From Segetibacter sp. 3557_3 (lineage in GTDB: Bacteria; Bacteroidota; Bacteroidia; Chitinophagales; Chitinophagaceae): a DNA stretch of 64,000 bases. The translations under genes and the position numbers were made by a program. Below, in pieces: positions 36,026-43,942 of the stretch; within the stretch, counting starts at the first letter, position 1, and every line of letters begins with the position of its first letter. Under the pieces are notes generated by a model. It was not told where the DNA came from. It searched no databases and saw only the letters and a list, made by a program, of their open reading frames with translations. Location of the stretch: positions 186,001-250,000 of the forward strand of contig NZ_SMSK01000005.1 in NCBI RefSeq assembly GCF_004354985.1, read 5' to 3'.

Positions 36026-36080
36026 CCCGGCGGCCCTGTTCCGCTTGAAACACTGGCATAGATTTGCGCTAATCAACCAC

Positions 36081-37322
36081 ATGACTACCCGAAGAAAATT
36101 TTTCCTGATACTTATACTTGGCATGTTGTCGGCAATAGGCCCCTTTTCTATTGACATGTATTTGCCGGGTTTCCCGGCTATTGCGGCCGATTTGAATACC
36201 ACTGTTGCCCACGTTTCCCTTTCATTATCCAGCTTTTTCATCGGGATCTCTACCGGTCAACTTATTTATGGGCCATTACTCGACAGGTACGGTCGAAAAA
36301 GACCGCTTTATACCGGGCTCATCATCTACCTCATCGCTTCAATCGGATGTGCCTTGGCTACATCGGCTGATGCATTGATCTGGTTCAGGCTCATCCAGGC
36401 ACTCGGCGGTTGTGCAGGAATGGTTGCCGCGCGCGCAATGGTTCGCGACCTCTTTCCGGTTGAAGAAAATGCAAAGGTATTTTCCACTCTGATGCTTGTT
36501 ATCGGGGTTTCACCGATTATTGCCCCAACGCTCGGTGGCTACATCTCTGCTGAATTTGGCTGGCACTACGTATTTGTGGTACTGACAGCAATGGCGGCAT
36601 TTATTCTTATTGCAGTGCACTTTTACCTTCCTGAAAGTCGCAAGCCGGATACAACGCTGTCGCTACGTCCAAAGCCAATCATGCGCAGCTTTTTGGCTGT
36701 TCTAAAAGAACCGCAATTCTATACCTATGCCTTAACCGGTTCTGCAGCTGCAGCTGGTTTATACGCCTACATATCGGGCTCACCATATGTATTCATGGAA
36801 TTGTTCAAAGTATCGGAACAACAATACGGCTGGATTTTCGCACTTGTTGCCATTGGCCTCATTGTGGCGAGCCAATTGAATAGCTTACTGCTCAGAAGGT
36901 ATAAAAGTGAGCAAATCATCCCGGTTGCATTGTTCTTTCAAAGCATCACCGGGATCACCCTTTTTTTCGGTAGTATTTATGGCTGGCTTGGACTTTTTGG
37001 TACTGTAGGGCTGATATTTTGTTTTCTTAGTTGCCAGGGCTTCACGTTTCCCAACTCTTCAGCTTTATCACTTGCACCCTTCTCGAGAAACGCAGGTAGC
37101 GCGTCTGCATTAATGGGCGGCATCCAGATGGCAATTGGTGCATCAACATCCGCATTGGTCAGCTTGCTTAGTAACGGGACTGCCCTTCCAATGACTGGGG
37201 TCATGGCTGCTTGTGCAATATCAAGCTTTAGCATCCTGTTGATCGGGCGAAGAATCATCTACTCCAGGGCAACGGTGGAGAAAACACAGGAAGAAAGCGC
37301 CGAGATGCTTATTACATCCTGA
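36081..37322 (+). CDS. Bcr/CflA family MFS efflux transporter
   Basis: A 12-helix major facilitator of 413 residues, drug:proton antiporter type. The N-terminal FSIDMYLPGFPAIAADL is the Bcr/CflA hallmark. GPLLDRYGRKRPLYTG is the MFS loop 2-3 motif, and RALVRD-like RAMVRDLFP follows in helix 4. The start is ATG 36081 (MTTRRKFFLILILG). Longer in-frame starts overlap the upstream dehydrogenase and add a non-hydrophobic leader. Possible substrates are antibiotics or small metabolites. The stop codon lies in a 7-bp direct repeat that borders the MITE-like element, so an insertion appears to have landed exactly at the gene end. Confidence 0.93.
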   Translation: MTTRRKFFLILILGMLSAIGPFSIDMYLPGFPAIAADLNTTVAHVSLSLSSFFIGISTGQLIYGPLLDRYGRKRPLYTGLIIYLIASIGCALATSADALIWFRLIQALGGCAGMVAARAMVRDLFPVEENAKVFSTLMLVIGVSPIIAPTLGGYISAEFGWHYVFVVLTAMAAFILIAVHFYLPESRKPDTTLSLRPKPIMRSFLAVLKEPQFYTYALTGSAAAAGLYAYISGSPYVFMELFKVSEQQYGWIFALVAIGLIVASQLNSLLLRRYKSEQIIPVALFFQSITGITLFFGSIYGWLGLFGTVGLIFCFLSCQGFTFPNSSALSLAPFSRNAGSASALMGGIQMAIGASTSALVSLLSNGTALPMTGVMAACAISSFSILLIGRRIIYSRATVEKTQEESAEMLITS

Positions 37323-37324
37323 TT

Positions 37325-37455
37325 CAATGTCGTTTACTTAAGAGAAATCTTTGGTGACCAGCTGTGGGAATTCTATTTGTCATCGTTGTGTCCTCCCTTG
37401 TACCGCATGCCTTTATTCACCTTTTTCTGCCACTTTTCTTAAGTAAACGACATTG
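37325..37455. mobile_element. 131-bp MITE-like element with 19-bp terminal inverted repeats
   Basis: CAATGTCGTTTACTTAAGA (37325-37343) recurs as its perfect reverse complement at 37437-37455. The 93-bp interior has no coding capacity and contains a member of the dispersed repeat family (37381-37405). TCCTGAT occurs just outside each end (37317-37323 and 37458-37464), with 1 and 2 bp between it and the repeats, which could be a target-site duplication. A related, decayed pair of arms lies at 5773-5911. No transposase gene of any family is in the window. Confidence 0.65.
37381..37405 (+). repeat. Dispersed intergenic repeat, copy G (inside the MITE-like element)
   Basis: CATCGTTGTGTCCTCCCTTG followed by TACCG aligns with the C/D/B consensus CATCGTTGCGTCGCACTCTTG TACTG with a few substitutions. 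Confidence 0.5.
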
Positions 37456-37491
37456 CCTCCTGATCGTTCATTATTGCGGCGAGCCCTGGGC

Positions 37492-37764
37492 CTAATCTCT
37501 TTTAATTGAAAAACGATCGAAATGTTGGTCGTCCACCTTTGTGATGACTACATTGCGAACCATTGCCCGGTCGGGTCCCTTCCAACACCATTTGATAAAA
37601 TCCTGTAGCGCTTCTTCCGATCCTGTTGCCAATATTTCAACCTCGTCATCATTGGTATTTCTTACCCAGCCGATCAAACCTTTTTCGACAGCTACCTCCT
37701 TAGCAGTTGCCCGAAAGAACACACCCTGAACTTTTCCGCTTACCACCAGGTGATACGTAGACAT
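37492..37764 (-). CDS. acyP: Acylphosphatase
   Basis: Small 90-residue enzyme that hydrolyses acyl phosphates. The signature VVSGKVQGVFFRATAKEVA carries the phosphate-binding loop and catalytic Arg, and GLIGWVRNTNDDEVEILATG holds the catalytic Asn. The start is ATG 37764 (MSTYHLVVSG). In-frame codons further upstream would give an 11-residue leader untypical of the family. It is a single gene after the MITE-like element. Confidence 0.95.
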   Translation of the reverse strand: MSTYHLVVSGKVQGVFFRATAKEVAVEKGLIGWVRNTNDDEVEILATGSEEALQDFIKWCWKGPDRAMVRNVVITKVDDQHFDRFSIKRD

Positions 37765-37876
37765 TAGTATGGTAGATTGATCTAAATAATAAGTCACTCT
37801 TGCGTGACCAATTGTTCAAAATTCAAGGCCGGGATTACGCTGTTACCTTTGGCCCAAAACAAAACAGGTAGAGCAT

Positions 37877-39937
37877 TTACGACAGTACTACAGCTCCTAA
37901 TGGTGGCAGGTGAAGCCGTAATTTATAACGATCCTCTTTTTTATTGATCAGCTCTGCATTGATGTCGGGGTTGTAAACATCCCCGCTGCCCCAGTAGCTT
38001 TTGCTGTCACTGTTAAATACCTCTTTCCATCGTTTCTTTTCTCCCACCTCAATTTCAAAATCAAACCTGGGAATAGCTGTCATGTTTAGGATGATTAGAA
38101 CATCATCCCTTTGCTTCAATCCCTTGCGCTTGTAAACCATGATGCTTTCCTGCCGATGGTTCAGGTCTACCCACTCAAAGCCTTCAGGCCCGAACTGCTT
38201 TTCGTGCAATGCGGGTAATTTCCGGTAAAGCATGTTCAGGTCACGAACGCAATGTTGCAATAACTTATGACTATCGTGTTGCAAAAGATCCCACTGGAGT
38301 TCCGAACGATAGTTCCATTCGGAAGTTTGTCCAAATTCATTGCCCATAAACAGGAGCTTTGCTCCGGGATGTGTAAACATGTAGGTGTACATCAAACGGA
38401 GGTTCGCAAACTTTTGCCAGGTATCGCCCGGCATCTTGTAGATCATCGGACTTTTACCATGCACAACTTCATCATGGCTCAGGGGCAGCATAAAGTTTTC
38501 GTCGTTGAAGTACATCATGCTGAACGTGAACTTATCCTGGTGAAACTGCCTGAAATAAGGATCCATTTTAAAATAGTCGAGCGTATCATGCATCCAGCCC
38601 ATCATCCACTTCATGCCAAATCCTAAACCGTCTGAAAATGTTGGACGGGTTATGCCAGGCCAATCGGTTGACTCTTCCGCAATTGTTTGTACATCCGGGA
38701 AGTCGCGATATATGGTTTCATTAAGGTCTTTGATAAATGCGATAGCTTCCAGGTTGCCGTTGCCGCCAAATTCGTTTGGTTCCCACTCTCCTGCATTCCT
38801 GCTGTAGTCAAGCCGCAACATCGACGATACTGCGTCGACACGAATACCATCGATATGAAAACGTTCGAACCAAAATCTTGCACTGCTGATCAGGAACGAT
38901 TTTACCTCGCCTCGTTTGTAATTAAAAATATAAGAGTTCCAATCGGGGTGAAAGCCCTTACGCATGTCGGCGTACTCATAGGTATGGGTACCATCAAACA
39001 TAAACAACCCATGCGCATCATACGGAAAATGCGACGGCACCCAATCGAGGATAACCCCGATACCGGCCTGGTGGAAAGCATCCACCATTTGCGCAAACTC
39101 CTGTGGTGAGCCAAAACGACTTGTAGGTGCGAAAAAGCCAGTGCCCTGGTAACCCCAGCTTCCATCGAAGGGGTGTTCCATAACCGGCATAAACTCTACG
39201 TGCGTAAAGCCAAGGTCCTTCACATACGGAACGAGCAGCTCCGTGATTTGCCCGTAAGAGTTATACCGTTCTTCATCATTTTTATCGGGCCGCATCCAGC
39301 TGGCCAGGTGCACTTCGTACACCGAAAACGGCGCCGACAAGGCATTGTTTTCAGCGCGTCTTTTCATCCATTTCGAATCTTTCCATTCATAGTTGGTTGC
39401 CCAGGTAATGGATGCGGTATGCGGACGGTGCTCCCAATAGTGGGCATAAGGATCCCCTTTATCGAGCAAGGCGCCATTAAAGCCATGTATGTGGTATTTG
39501 TATGCTTCACCTGTGTGCACATGTGGTATAAATCCTTCCCATATACCCGAGTTATCGGTTCGCACATGCAGCGGGTGACTTGTTTTATCCCAATGGTTGA
39601 AGTGCCCGATAACCGAAACAAATGTGGCATTTGGCGCCCATACTGCAAAGTAGGTTCCTTTAGTATCTAAAACTTCCAGTTGCTTATTGCCAAGGAAGTT
39701 GTACATACTATAGTGGGTGCCGTTCTGAAAATTCCGAACATCCTCGTCGGAAAAAAGCGAATAGTTCCACACCGGCTGGGTTGCATTCACAAAGTAAAGC
39801 TCCTCGTATTTTTTACGCTCAGCAGGTATAGCCGACTTTATACGCTTGCTTCGTGAAGCATCTTTTTTTTGCCTGTCTTTCTCTTTTCGTTCGTCCTGAT
39901 CCAGGTTGACGTTGTCCGTACTTTTTCTGACAGCCAT
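37877..39937 (-). CDS. glgB: 1,4-alpha-glucan branching enzyme
   Basis: Makes the alpha-1,6 branches of glycogen, 686 residues. After a charged N-terminal tail rich in Lys, Arg and Asp (about 1-35) comes a CBM48 domain (FAVWAPNATFVSVIGHFNHWD) and the GH13 barrel: VILDWVPSHFPYDAHG, GIRVDAVSSMLRLDY (nucleophile near residue 368), TIAEESTDWPG (acid/base near 421) and LPLSHDEVVHGKSPM. The C-terminal beta domain ends in LPPLGAVVLS. The ATG at 39937 (MAVRKSTDN) is chosen over a start 33 codons upstream, since the extra stretch is not family-like. It opens the alpha-glucan region and diverges from the outer-membrane barrel gene. Confidence 0.96.
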   Translation of the reverse strand: MAVRKSTDNVNLDQDERKEKDRQKKDASRSKRIKSAIPAERKKYEELYFVNATQPVWNYSLFSDEDVRNFQNGTHYSMYNFLGNKQLEVLDTKGTYFAVWAPNATFVSVIGHFNHWDKTSHPLHVRTDNSGIWEGFIPHVHTGEAYKYHIHGFNGALLDKGDPYAHYWEHRPHTASITWATNYEWKDSKWMKRRAENNALSAPFSVYEVHLASWMRPDKNDEERYNSYGQITELLVPYVKDLGFTHVEFMPVMEHPFDGSWGYQGTGFFAPTSRFGSPQEFAQMVDAFHQAGIGVILDWVPSHFPYDAHGLFMFDGTHTYEYADMRKGFHPDWNSYIFNYKRGEVKSFLISSARFWFERFHIDGIRVDAVSSMLRLDYSRNAGEWEPNEFGGNGNLEAIAFIKDLNETIYRDFPDVQTIAEESTDWPGITRPTFSDGLGFGMKWMMGWMHDTLDYFKMDPYFRQFHQDKFTFSMMYFNDENFMLPLSHDEVVHGKSPMIYKMPGDTWQKFANLRLMYTYMFTHPGAKLLFMGNEFGQTSEWNYRSELQWDLLQHDSHKLLQHCVRDLNMLYRKLPALHEKQFGPEGFEWVDLNHRQESIMVYKRKGLKQRDDVLIILNMTAIPRFDFEIEVGEKKRWKEVFNSDSKSYWGSGDVYNPDINAELINKKEDRYKLRLHLPPLGAVVLS

Positions 39938-40021
39938 AACAGTTAGGTTTATGCGTAAAGATAGGAAATCAGCCGGGCAATTTTCAGCCGTACCATGTAA
40001 TATAAAGTTGGTCTTAATTCC

Positions 40022-40049
40022 TGTAAAACATAGCATTCGATGCTTTACA
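40022..40049. promoter_or_regulatory. Imperfect inverted repeat between glgB and the outer-membrane gene
   Basis: TGTAAAACATAG, 4 nt, then CGATGCTTTACA: 10 of 12 positions pair. It lies 85 bp upstream of the glgB start and 127 bp upstream of the opposite ATG. It may be an operator shared by both; no regulator gene is near. Confidence 0.35.
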
Positions 40050-40175
40050 AACCTGTAACGCGAGGCAATTCACCTGTTAAAAACGGTGCATTTGCTTTTA
40101 TCCATTTATTAACTTTTACGATACAAAGACTTCGAAAATTAAACACGTTCTTGTAGTTAACCACAACTAACTGCC

Positions 40176-42965
40176 ATGAAATTTGCCTGTATTCTGCTAG
40201 GTCTTTTCCTTTCAGTCAGCCCCTTATTGGCGCAAAAAGGCTCCATTACAGGCACAATAAAAGACACCTTCAATAATGTACTTCTCGAAAATGCAGTCAT
40301 ATCCGTATTGCGGGCCAAAGACTCTGTACTGATTAGATTTACCAGGTCCGGCAATAAAGGGAACTTCAGTTTGCAGAACCTTCCCCAACAACGCAACATA
40401 TTAATGATTACTTATCCTGGTTATGCCGATTACTTTGATGAGGTAGATCTATCTGCGAAGGCAGAAAGTATGTTGGGCGAAATTGCCCTTTCTACAAAAG
40501 CACGGCTGCTGGCTGATGTAACGGTGCGACAGAAGATCGCGGCAATCAGGATGCGCGGCGACACGATTGAATATAACGCAGACAGCTTTAAAGTAAGGGA
40601 AGGAGCATCTGTAGAGGAGATGATCCGAAAGATGCCCGGATTACAGGTTGACAAAGATGGAAACATTACCGCCCAGGGTACAAAAGTGGAGAAAGTGTTG
40701 GTTGACGGCGAAGAATTTTTTGGCGATGACCCAACAATGGCGACTAAAAACCTGCAGGCTGATGCTATCGATAAAGTGCAGGTGTTCGACAAGAAAAGTG
40801 ATCAGGCGGCTTTTACAGGAATTGACGATGGTTCAAAAACAAAAACCATCAACCTTACCATGAAGGCCGACAAGAAAAAAGGATACTTTGGAAAACTTGA
40901 TTTGGGTGCAGGGCCGAATGACCGGTGGAACAATACATTAATGCTTAATGCCTTCAAGGATAAGCGAAAGTTCAGCGTTTACGGGATCATGAGCAGCACC
41001 GGCAAAACCGGGCTCAGCTGGGACGAAAGCAGTAGGTACGGTAGTGACAACGGAATGCAATATGATGCCGATGGAGGGTACTTCTTTACGAGTGGTGGCG
41101 GCGACGATCTTTCCGGATTTGATGGAACATATGGCGGTGAGGGCATTCCAAAAAGCTGGAGTACCGGTGTTAACTACGGCAATAAATTTCACCTGGATAA
41201 ACAAAGTTTGAACGGAAGCTACCGCTACACCAAATTAAATACCGAAGGTGCGGGCAACACCATTACGCAGTCCATTCTGCCAAACAATACCTTCACCAAC
41301 CTCGAAGATCGCAGTTCATTCAACAGCCGCGAAAGGCACTCAATAAATGGCACTTATGATTGGCAACTGGATAGCTTCACCTCCATAAAGGTTACAGCCA
41401 ATGGCTTCCAGGGTACCAACTTTGGCACAAGCGGCTATCGCTCTCAGTCGCTTGACAGCCTTGGCCAAATGATCAACAGCAGCAATCGTAATGCGTATAG
41501 CAATGGCACAAATAACAGCCTCAGTAGTAATTTTCTGCTCAGGCGCAGGTTCAAAAGAATAGGTCGCACCGTATCGTTAAGTTTCGATCAGCAAAGCAGG
41601 AACACCGAATCCAATGGTTATTTGTATTCCTTCAATCAATTCTTTTCCAAAGCCGGGTTGATCAACACCGACACGATAGACCAACAGAAAATAAACGAGG
41701 TTTCAAATAGTGGCTACTTTACTAAAGCCGTGTTCACTGAACCGCTGGCAAAAGCAATCTTCCTGGAAATAAATGCCGGCTACCGGGTGAGTAATAGCGA
41801 GTCAAGAAAGCTGTCGTACGACAAAGGTTTTGGAGGCAAATACGATGTGCTCAATGATACCTTCAGTAATCATTACGATTTTAAAGTACTTACCAGCAGT
41901 GCCGGCACAATGCTGCGTTTTAATGGTAAAAAGCTCACCCTCGCCGGAGGAGGTGAGGTGGCGTTTGCTGATTTCAGACAAGAAGATGTTATCCGGAAAA
42001 GCGTTATCAATTACAACTACACCAACTTTTTTCCACGCAGCCAATTCAACTACAAATTCAACACCAACACCCGCCTTTCGATAAACTACAATGGCAATAC
42101 CCGCCAGCCTGCAATTGAACAACTTCAACCCATTCGCGACAATACCAACCCACTAAATATTGCAATCGGCAACCCGGATCTAAAGCAGGAGTTCAGACAT
42201 TCTTTCAATATGAATTTTAATTCTTACAAAGTGCTTTCGCAACGTGGACTTTATGTTTACGGCTCCTTTTCTACGGTTTCAAATGCGATAACCACAAATG
42301 AACAAACAGCTACCTCGGGCGACTCTATTGGCCGCAGAACTTATCAATACATAAATATGAATGGCAACTACAATGGCTTTTCAGGTGGGGGCTACAGTAT
42401 GAAACTGAAGAAAGCAGATATGAATATCAACTTCGGCTTTAGTATCAACGTTAACAGCAACAACAACATCGTCAACCGGCTAAGAAACACAACCCGCAAC
42501 AATTCATTCGGGCTTAACCTGGGAGCCTCAAAGTTCAAAGAAAAAAAATATGATGTCAACTACAATGGGCGCGTTCAGTACAACACTTCTGTCTCGTCTA
42601 TTCAGCCCGGCAGGAAAACAAATTATTACACCCATGGGCATGACGTGTACCTCAACATATCCCTTCCGTATAAATTAGAATTTAATACCAGCGTTAATGC
42701 AAACTTTCGTCAGCGGATCAATGCATTTGACCGCAACAACGACCAGGTGGTTTGGAATGGATATATCGGCCGGAAGTTGATGAAAAACGATAAAGGTCTG
42801 ATCAGTCTTGCAGTAAATGATATCCTCGATCAAAACCGCGGTTTTAACCGGGTAATCAATTCTACCCTGATAAGGGAAGATAATTATGAAACGCTCCGGC
42901 GCTACCTGTTGTTAAAATTCACCTGGAACTTTAGCAAAACGCCGGGGGGAATGCAGCCACGATAA
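40176..42965 (+). CDS. Outer-membrane beta-barrel protein, TonB-receptor-like
   Basis: Predicted outer-membrane protein of 929 residues. Signal peptide MKFACILLGLFLSVSPLLAQ; then a carboxypeptidase-regulatory-like domain (GSITGTIKDTFNNVLLENAVI, about 22-100). Next is a plug-like domain (EGASVEEMIRKMPGLQVDKD, VLVDGEEFFGDDP, about 140-240), then about 700 residues of amphipathic strands rich in Asn, Tyr and Gly that look like a barrel (OMP_b-brl type). It belongs with the SusC-like barrels that lack a clear TonB box and have no SusD partner. Followed after 65 bp by a GLPGLI protein, a common pairing in Bacteroidota. Cargo is unknown. Confidence 0.9.
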   Translation: MKFACILLGLFLSVSPLLAQKGSITGTIKDTFNNVLLENAVISVLRAKDSVLIRFTRSGNKGNFSLQNLPQQRNILMITYPGYADYFDEVDLSAKAESMLGEIALSTKARLLADVTVRQKIAAIRMRGDTIEYNADSFKVREGASVEEMIRKMPGLQVDKDGNITAQGTKVEKVLVDGEEFFGDDPTMATKNLQADAIDKVQVFDKKSDQAAFTGIDDGSKTKTINLTMKADKKKGYFGKLDLGAGPNDRWNNTLMLNAFKDKRKFSVYGIMSSTGKTGLSWDESSRYGSDNGMQYDADGGYFFTSGGGDDLSGFDGTYGGEGIPKSWSTGVNYGNKFHLDKQSLNGSYRYTKLNTEGAGNTITQSILPNNTFTNLEDRSSFNSRERHSINGTYDWQLDSFTSIKVTANGFQGTNFGTSGYRSQSLDSLGQMINSSNRNAYSNGTNNSLSSNFLLRRRFKRIGRTVSLSFDQQSRNTESNGYLYSFNQFFSKAGLINTDTIDQQKINEVSNSGYFTKAVFTEPLAKAIFLEINAGYRVSNSESRKLSYDKGFGGKYDVLNDTFSNHYDFKVLTSSAGTMLRFNGKKLTLAGGGEVAFADFRQEDVIRKSVINYNYTNFFPRSQFNYKFNTNTRLSINYNGNTRQPAIEQLQPIRDNTNPLNIAIGNPDLKQEFRHSFNMNFNSYKVLSQRGLYVYGSFSTVSNAITTNEQTATSGDSIGRRTYQYINMNGNYNGFSGGGYSMKLKKADMNINFGFSINVNSNNNIVNRLRNTTRNNSFGLNLGASKFKEKKYDVNYNGRVQYNTSVSSIQPGRKTNYYTHGHDVYLNISLPYKLEFNTSVNANFRQRINAFDRNNDQVVWNGYIGRKLMKNDKGLISLAVNDILDQNRGFNRVINSTLIREDNYETLRRYLLLKFTWNFSKTPGGMQPR

Positions 42966-43030
42966 TGCAGATTGAAAGTGGCTATTAGGAAAGTTGTTCA
43001 CCAGATTGCGCTTGATTTAAATACAACACC

Positions 43031-43783
43031 ATGAACCCAACAAAATTGATTGCAGTTAGTGTATTGCTATTTTTTATCTACCAGGGAAAGGCACAACAAA
43101 CATTTATTCCCCAGGGTAAAATCGAATTTGAGAAGCGGGTAAATCTTTATAAAAACCTAGAGGCAGAAGAAGATGAAAGCTGGAGAAACATGCTCAAACA
43201 AACCGTTCCGCAGTATAAAGTAAACTATTTCGATCTCTACTTTACCCGCGATAAAGCAATTTACCAGCCGGGACGTGAAGCCGTTGGCACACAAAAAATT
43301 CCCGACTGGGTCGAGGGTCCAGCTAACGACAACATTGTTTTTACCGATTTTTCAACGGGGTTATTCAACAGCCAGAAAACTGTGTTTGAAAGCATATTCA
43401 ACATCCAGGATACGCTTCAGAAGATTGACTGGAAAATTTCAACAGACTCAAGAACCATCGCGGGTTTTGAATGCCGTAAAGCAACTGCAATCATTATGGA
43501 CTCTGTTTTTGTAGTCGCATTTTACACCGACCAAATACTTACGTCAGCTGGTCCCGAGTCTTTCACCGGGTTACCGGGAATGATATTAGGTCTCGCCCTA
43601 CCCCGGCTAAATACCACCTATTTCGCTACTAAGGTGGAACTGGCTGAAGTAAAGGCAAGCGTACTTCTGCCACCGAAAAAGGGTAAAAAAACAAACATTC
43701 CCGCATTGAGATCACAGCTGAAAGAAAGTATGAAATCATGGGGTAAATGGGGCGACAGAAACATTTGGCTTATCATGATCTAA
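43031..43783 (+). CDS. GLPGLI family protein
   Basis: Exported protein of 250 residues. Signal peptide at 1-21 (VSVLLFFIYQGKAQ), then beta-rich sequence. The family signature appears as FTGLPGMILGLALPRLNTTY (about residue 177), preceded by TIAGFECRKATAIIMDSVF. GLPGLI proteins are Bacteroidota-specific, of unknown function, and often lie beside TonB-like barrels, as here. The two are likely an operon. I infer a periplasmic partner of the barrel. Confidence 0.92.
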   Translation: MNPTKLIAVSVLLFFIYQGKAQQTFIPQGKIEFEKRVNLYKNLEAEEDESWRNMLKQTVPQYKVNYFDLYFTRDKAIYQPGREAVGTQKIPDWVEGPANDNIVFTDFSTGLFNSQKTVFESIFNIQDTLQKIDWKISTDSRTIAGFECRKATAIIMDSVFVVAFYTDQILTSAGPESFTGLPGMILGLALPRLNTTYFATKVELAEVKASVLLPPKKGKKTNIPALRSQLKESMKSWGKWGDRNIWLIMI

Positions 43784-43852
43784 TCAACTTACACATGAAC
43801 GAGCCTACGCTGATCAGACTTTTTTTGTCACCAGCATTTGAACTTCGTCGCG

Positions 43853-43930
43853 ACATCGTTGGCCGCCCGGCTGCGCCAGTCCGACGGGAGACGCTCCGTT
43901 CTGCTATATCTTTTCATGGCAACCGGAATA
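43853..43930 (+). repeat. Candidate dispersed repeat, copy F (divergent)
   Basis: GACATCGTTG at 43853, then GTCCGACGGGAGACG, resemble the reverse complement of copy E (GCATCATCGTTGCC ... GTCCGACCGGAGTC). TTTTCATGGC near the end resembles TTTCATGGC in copy B. The match is partial, so membership is uncertain. Confidence 0.35.
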
Positions 43931-43942
43931 ATATGTTCAAAG

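Noticed and set aside
35988-36080. Upstream extension of the Bcr/CflA gene overlapping the dehydrogenase
   Set aside because: The extra 31 residues are polar and unlike the family, while ATG 36081 starts directly before helix 1.
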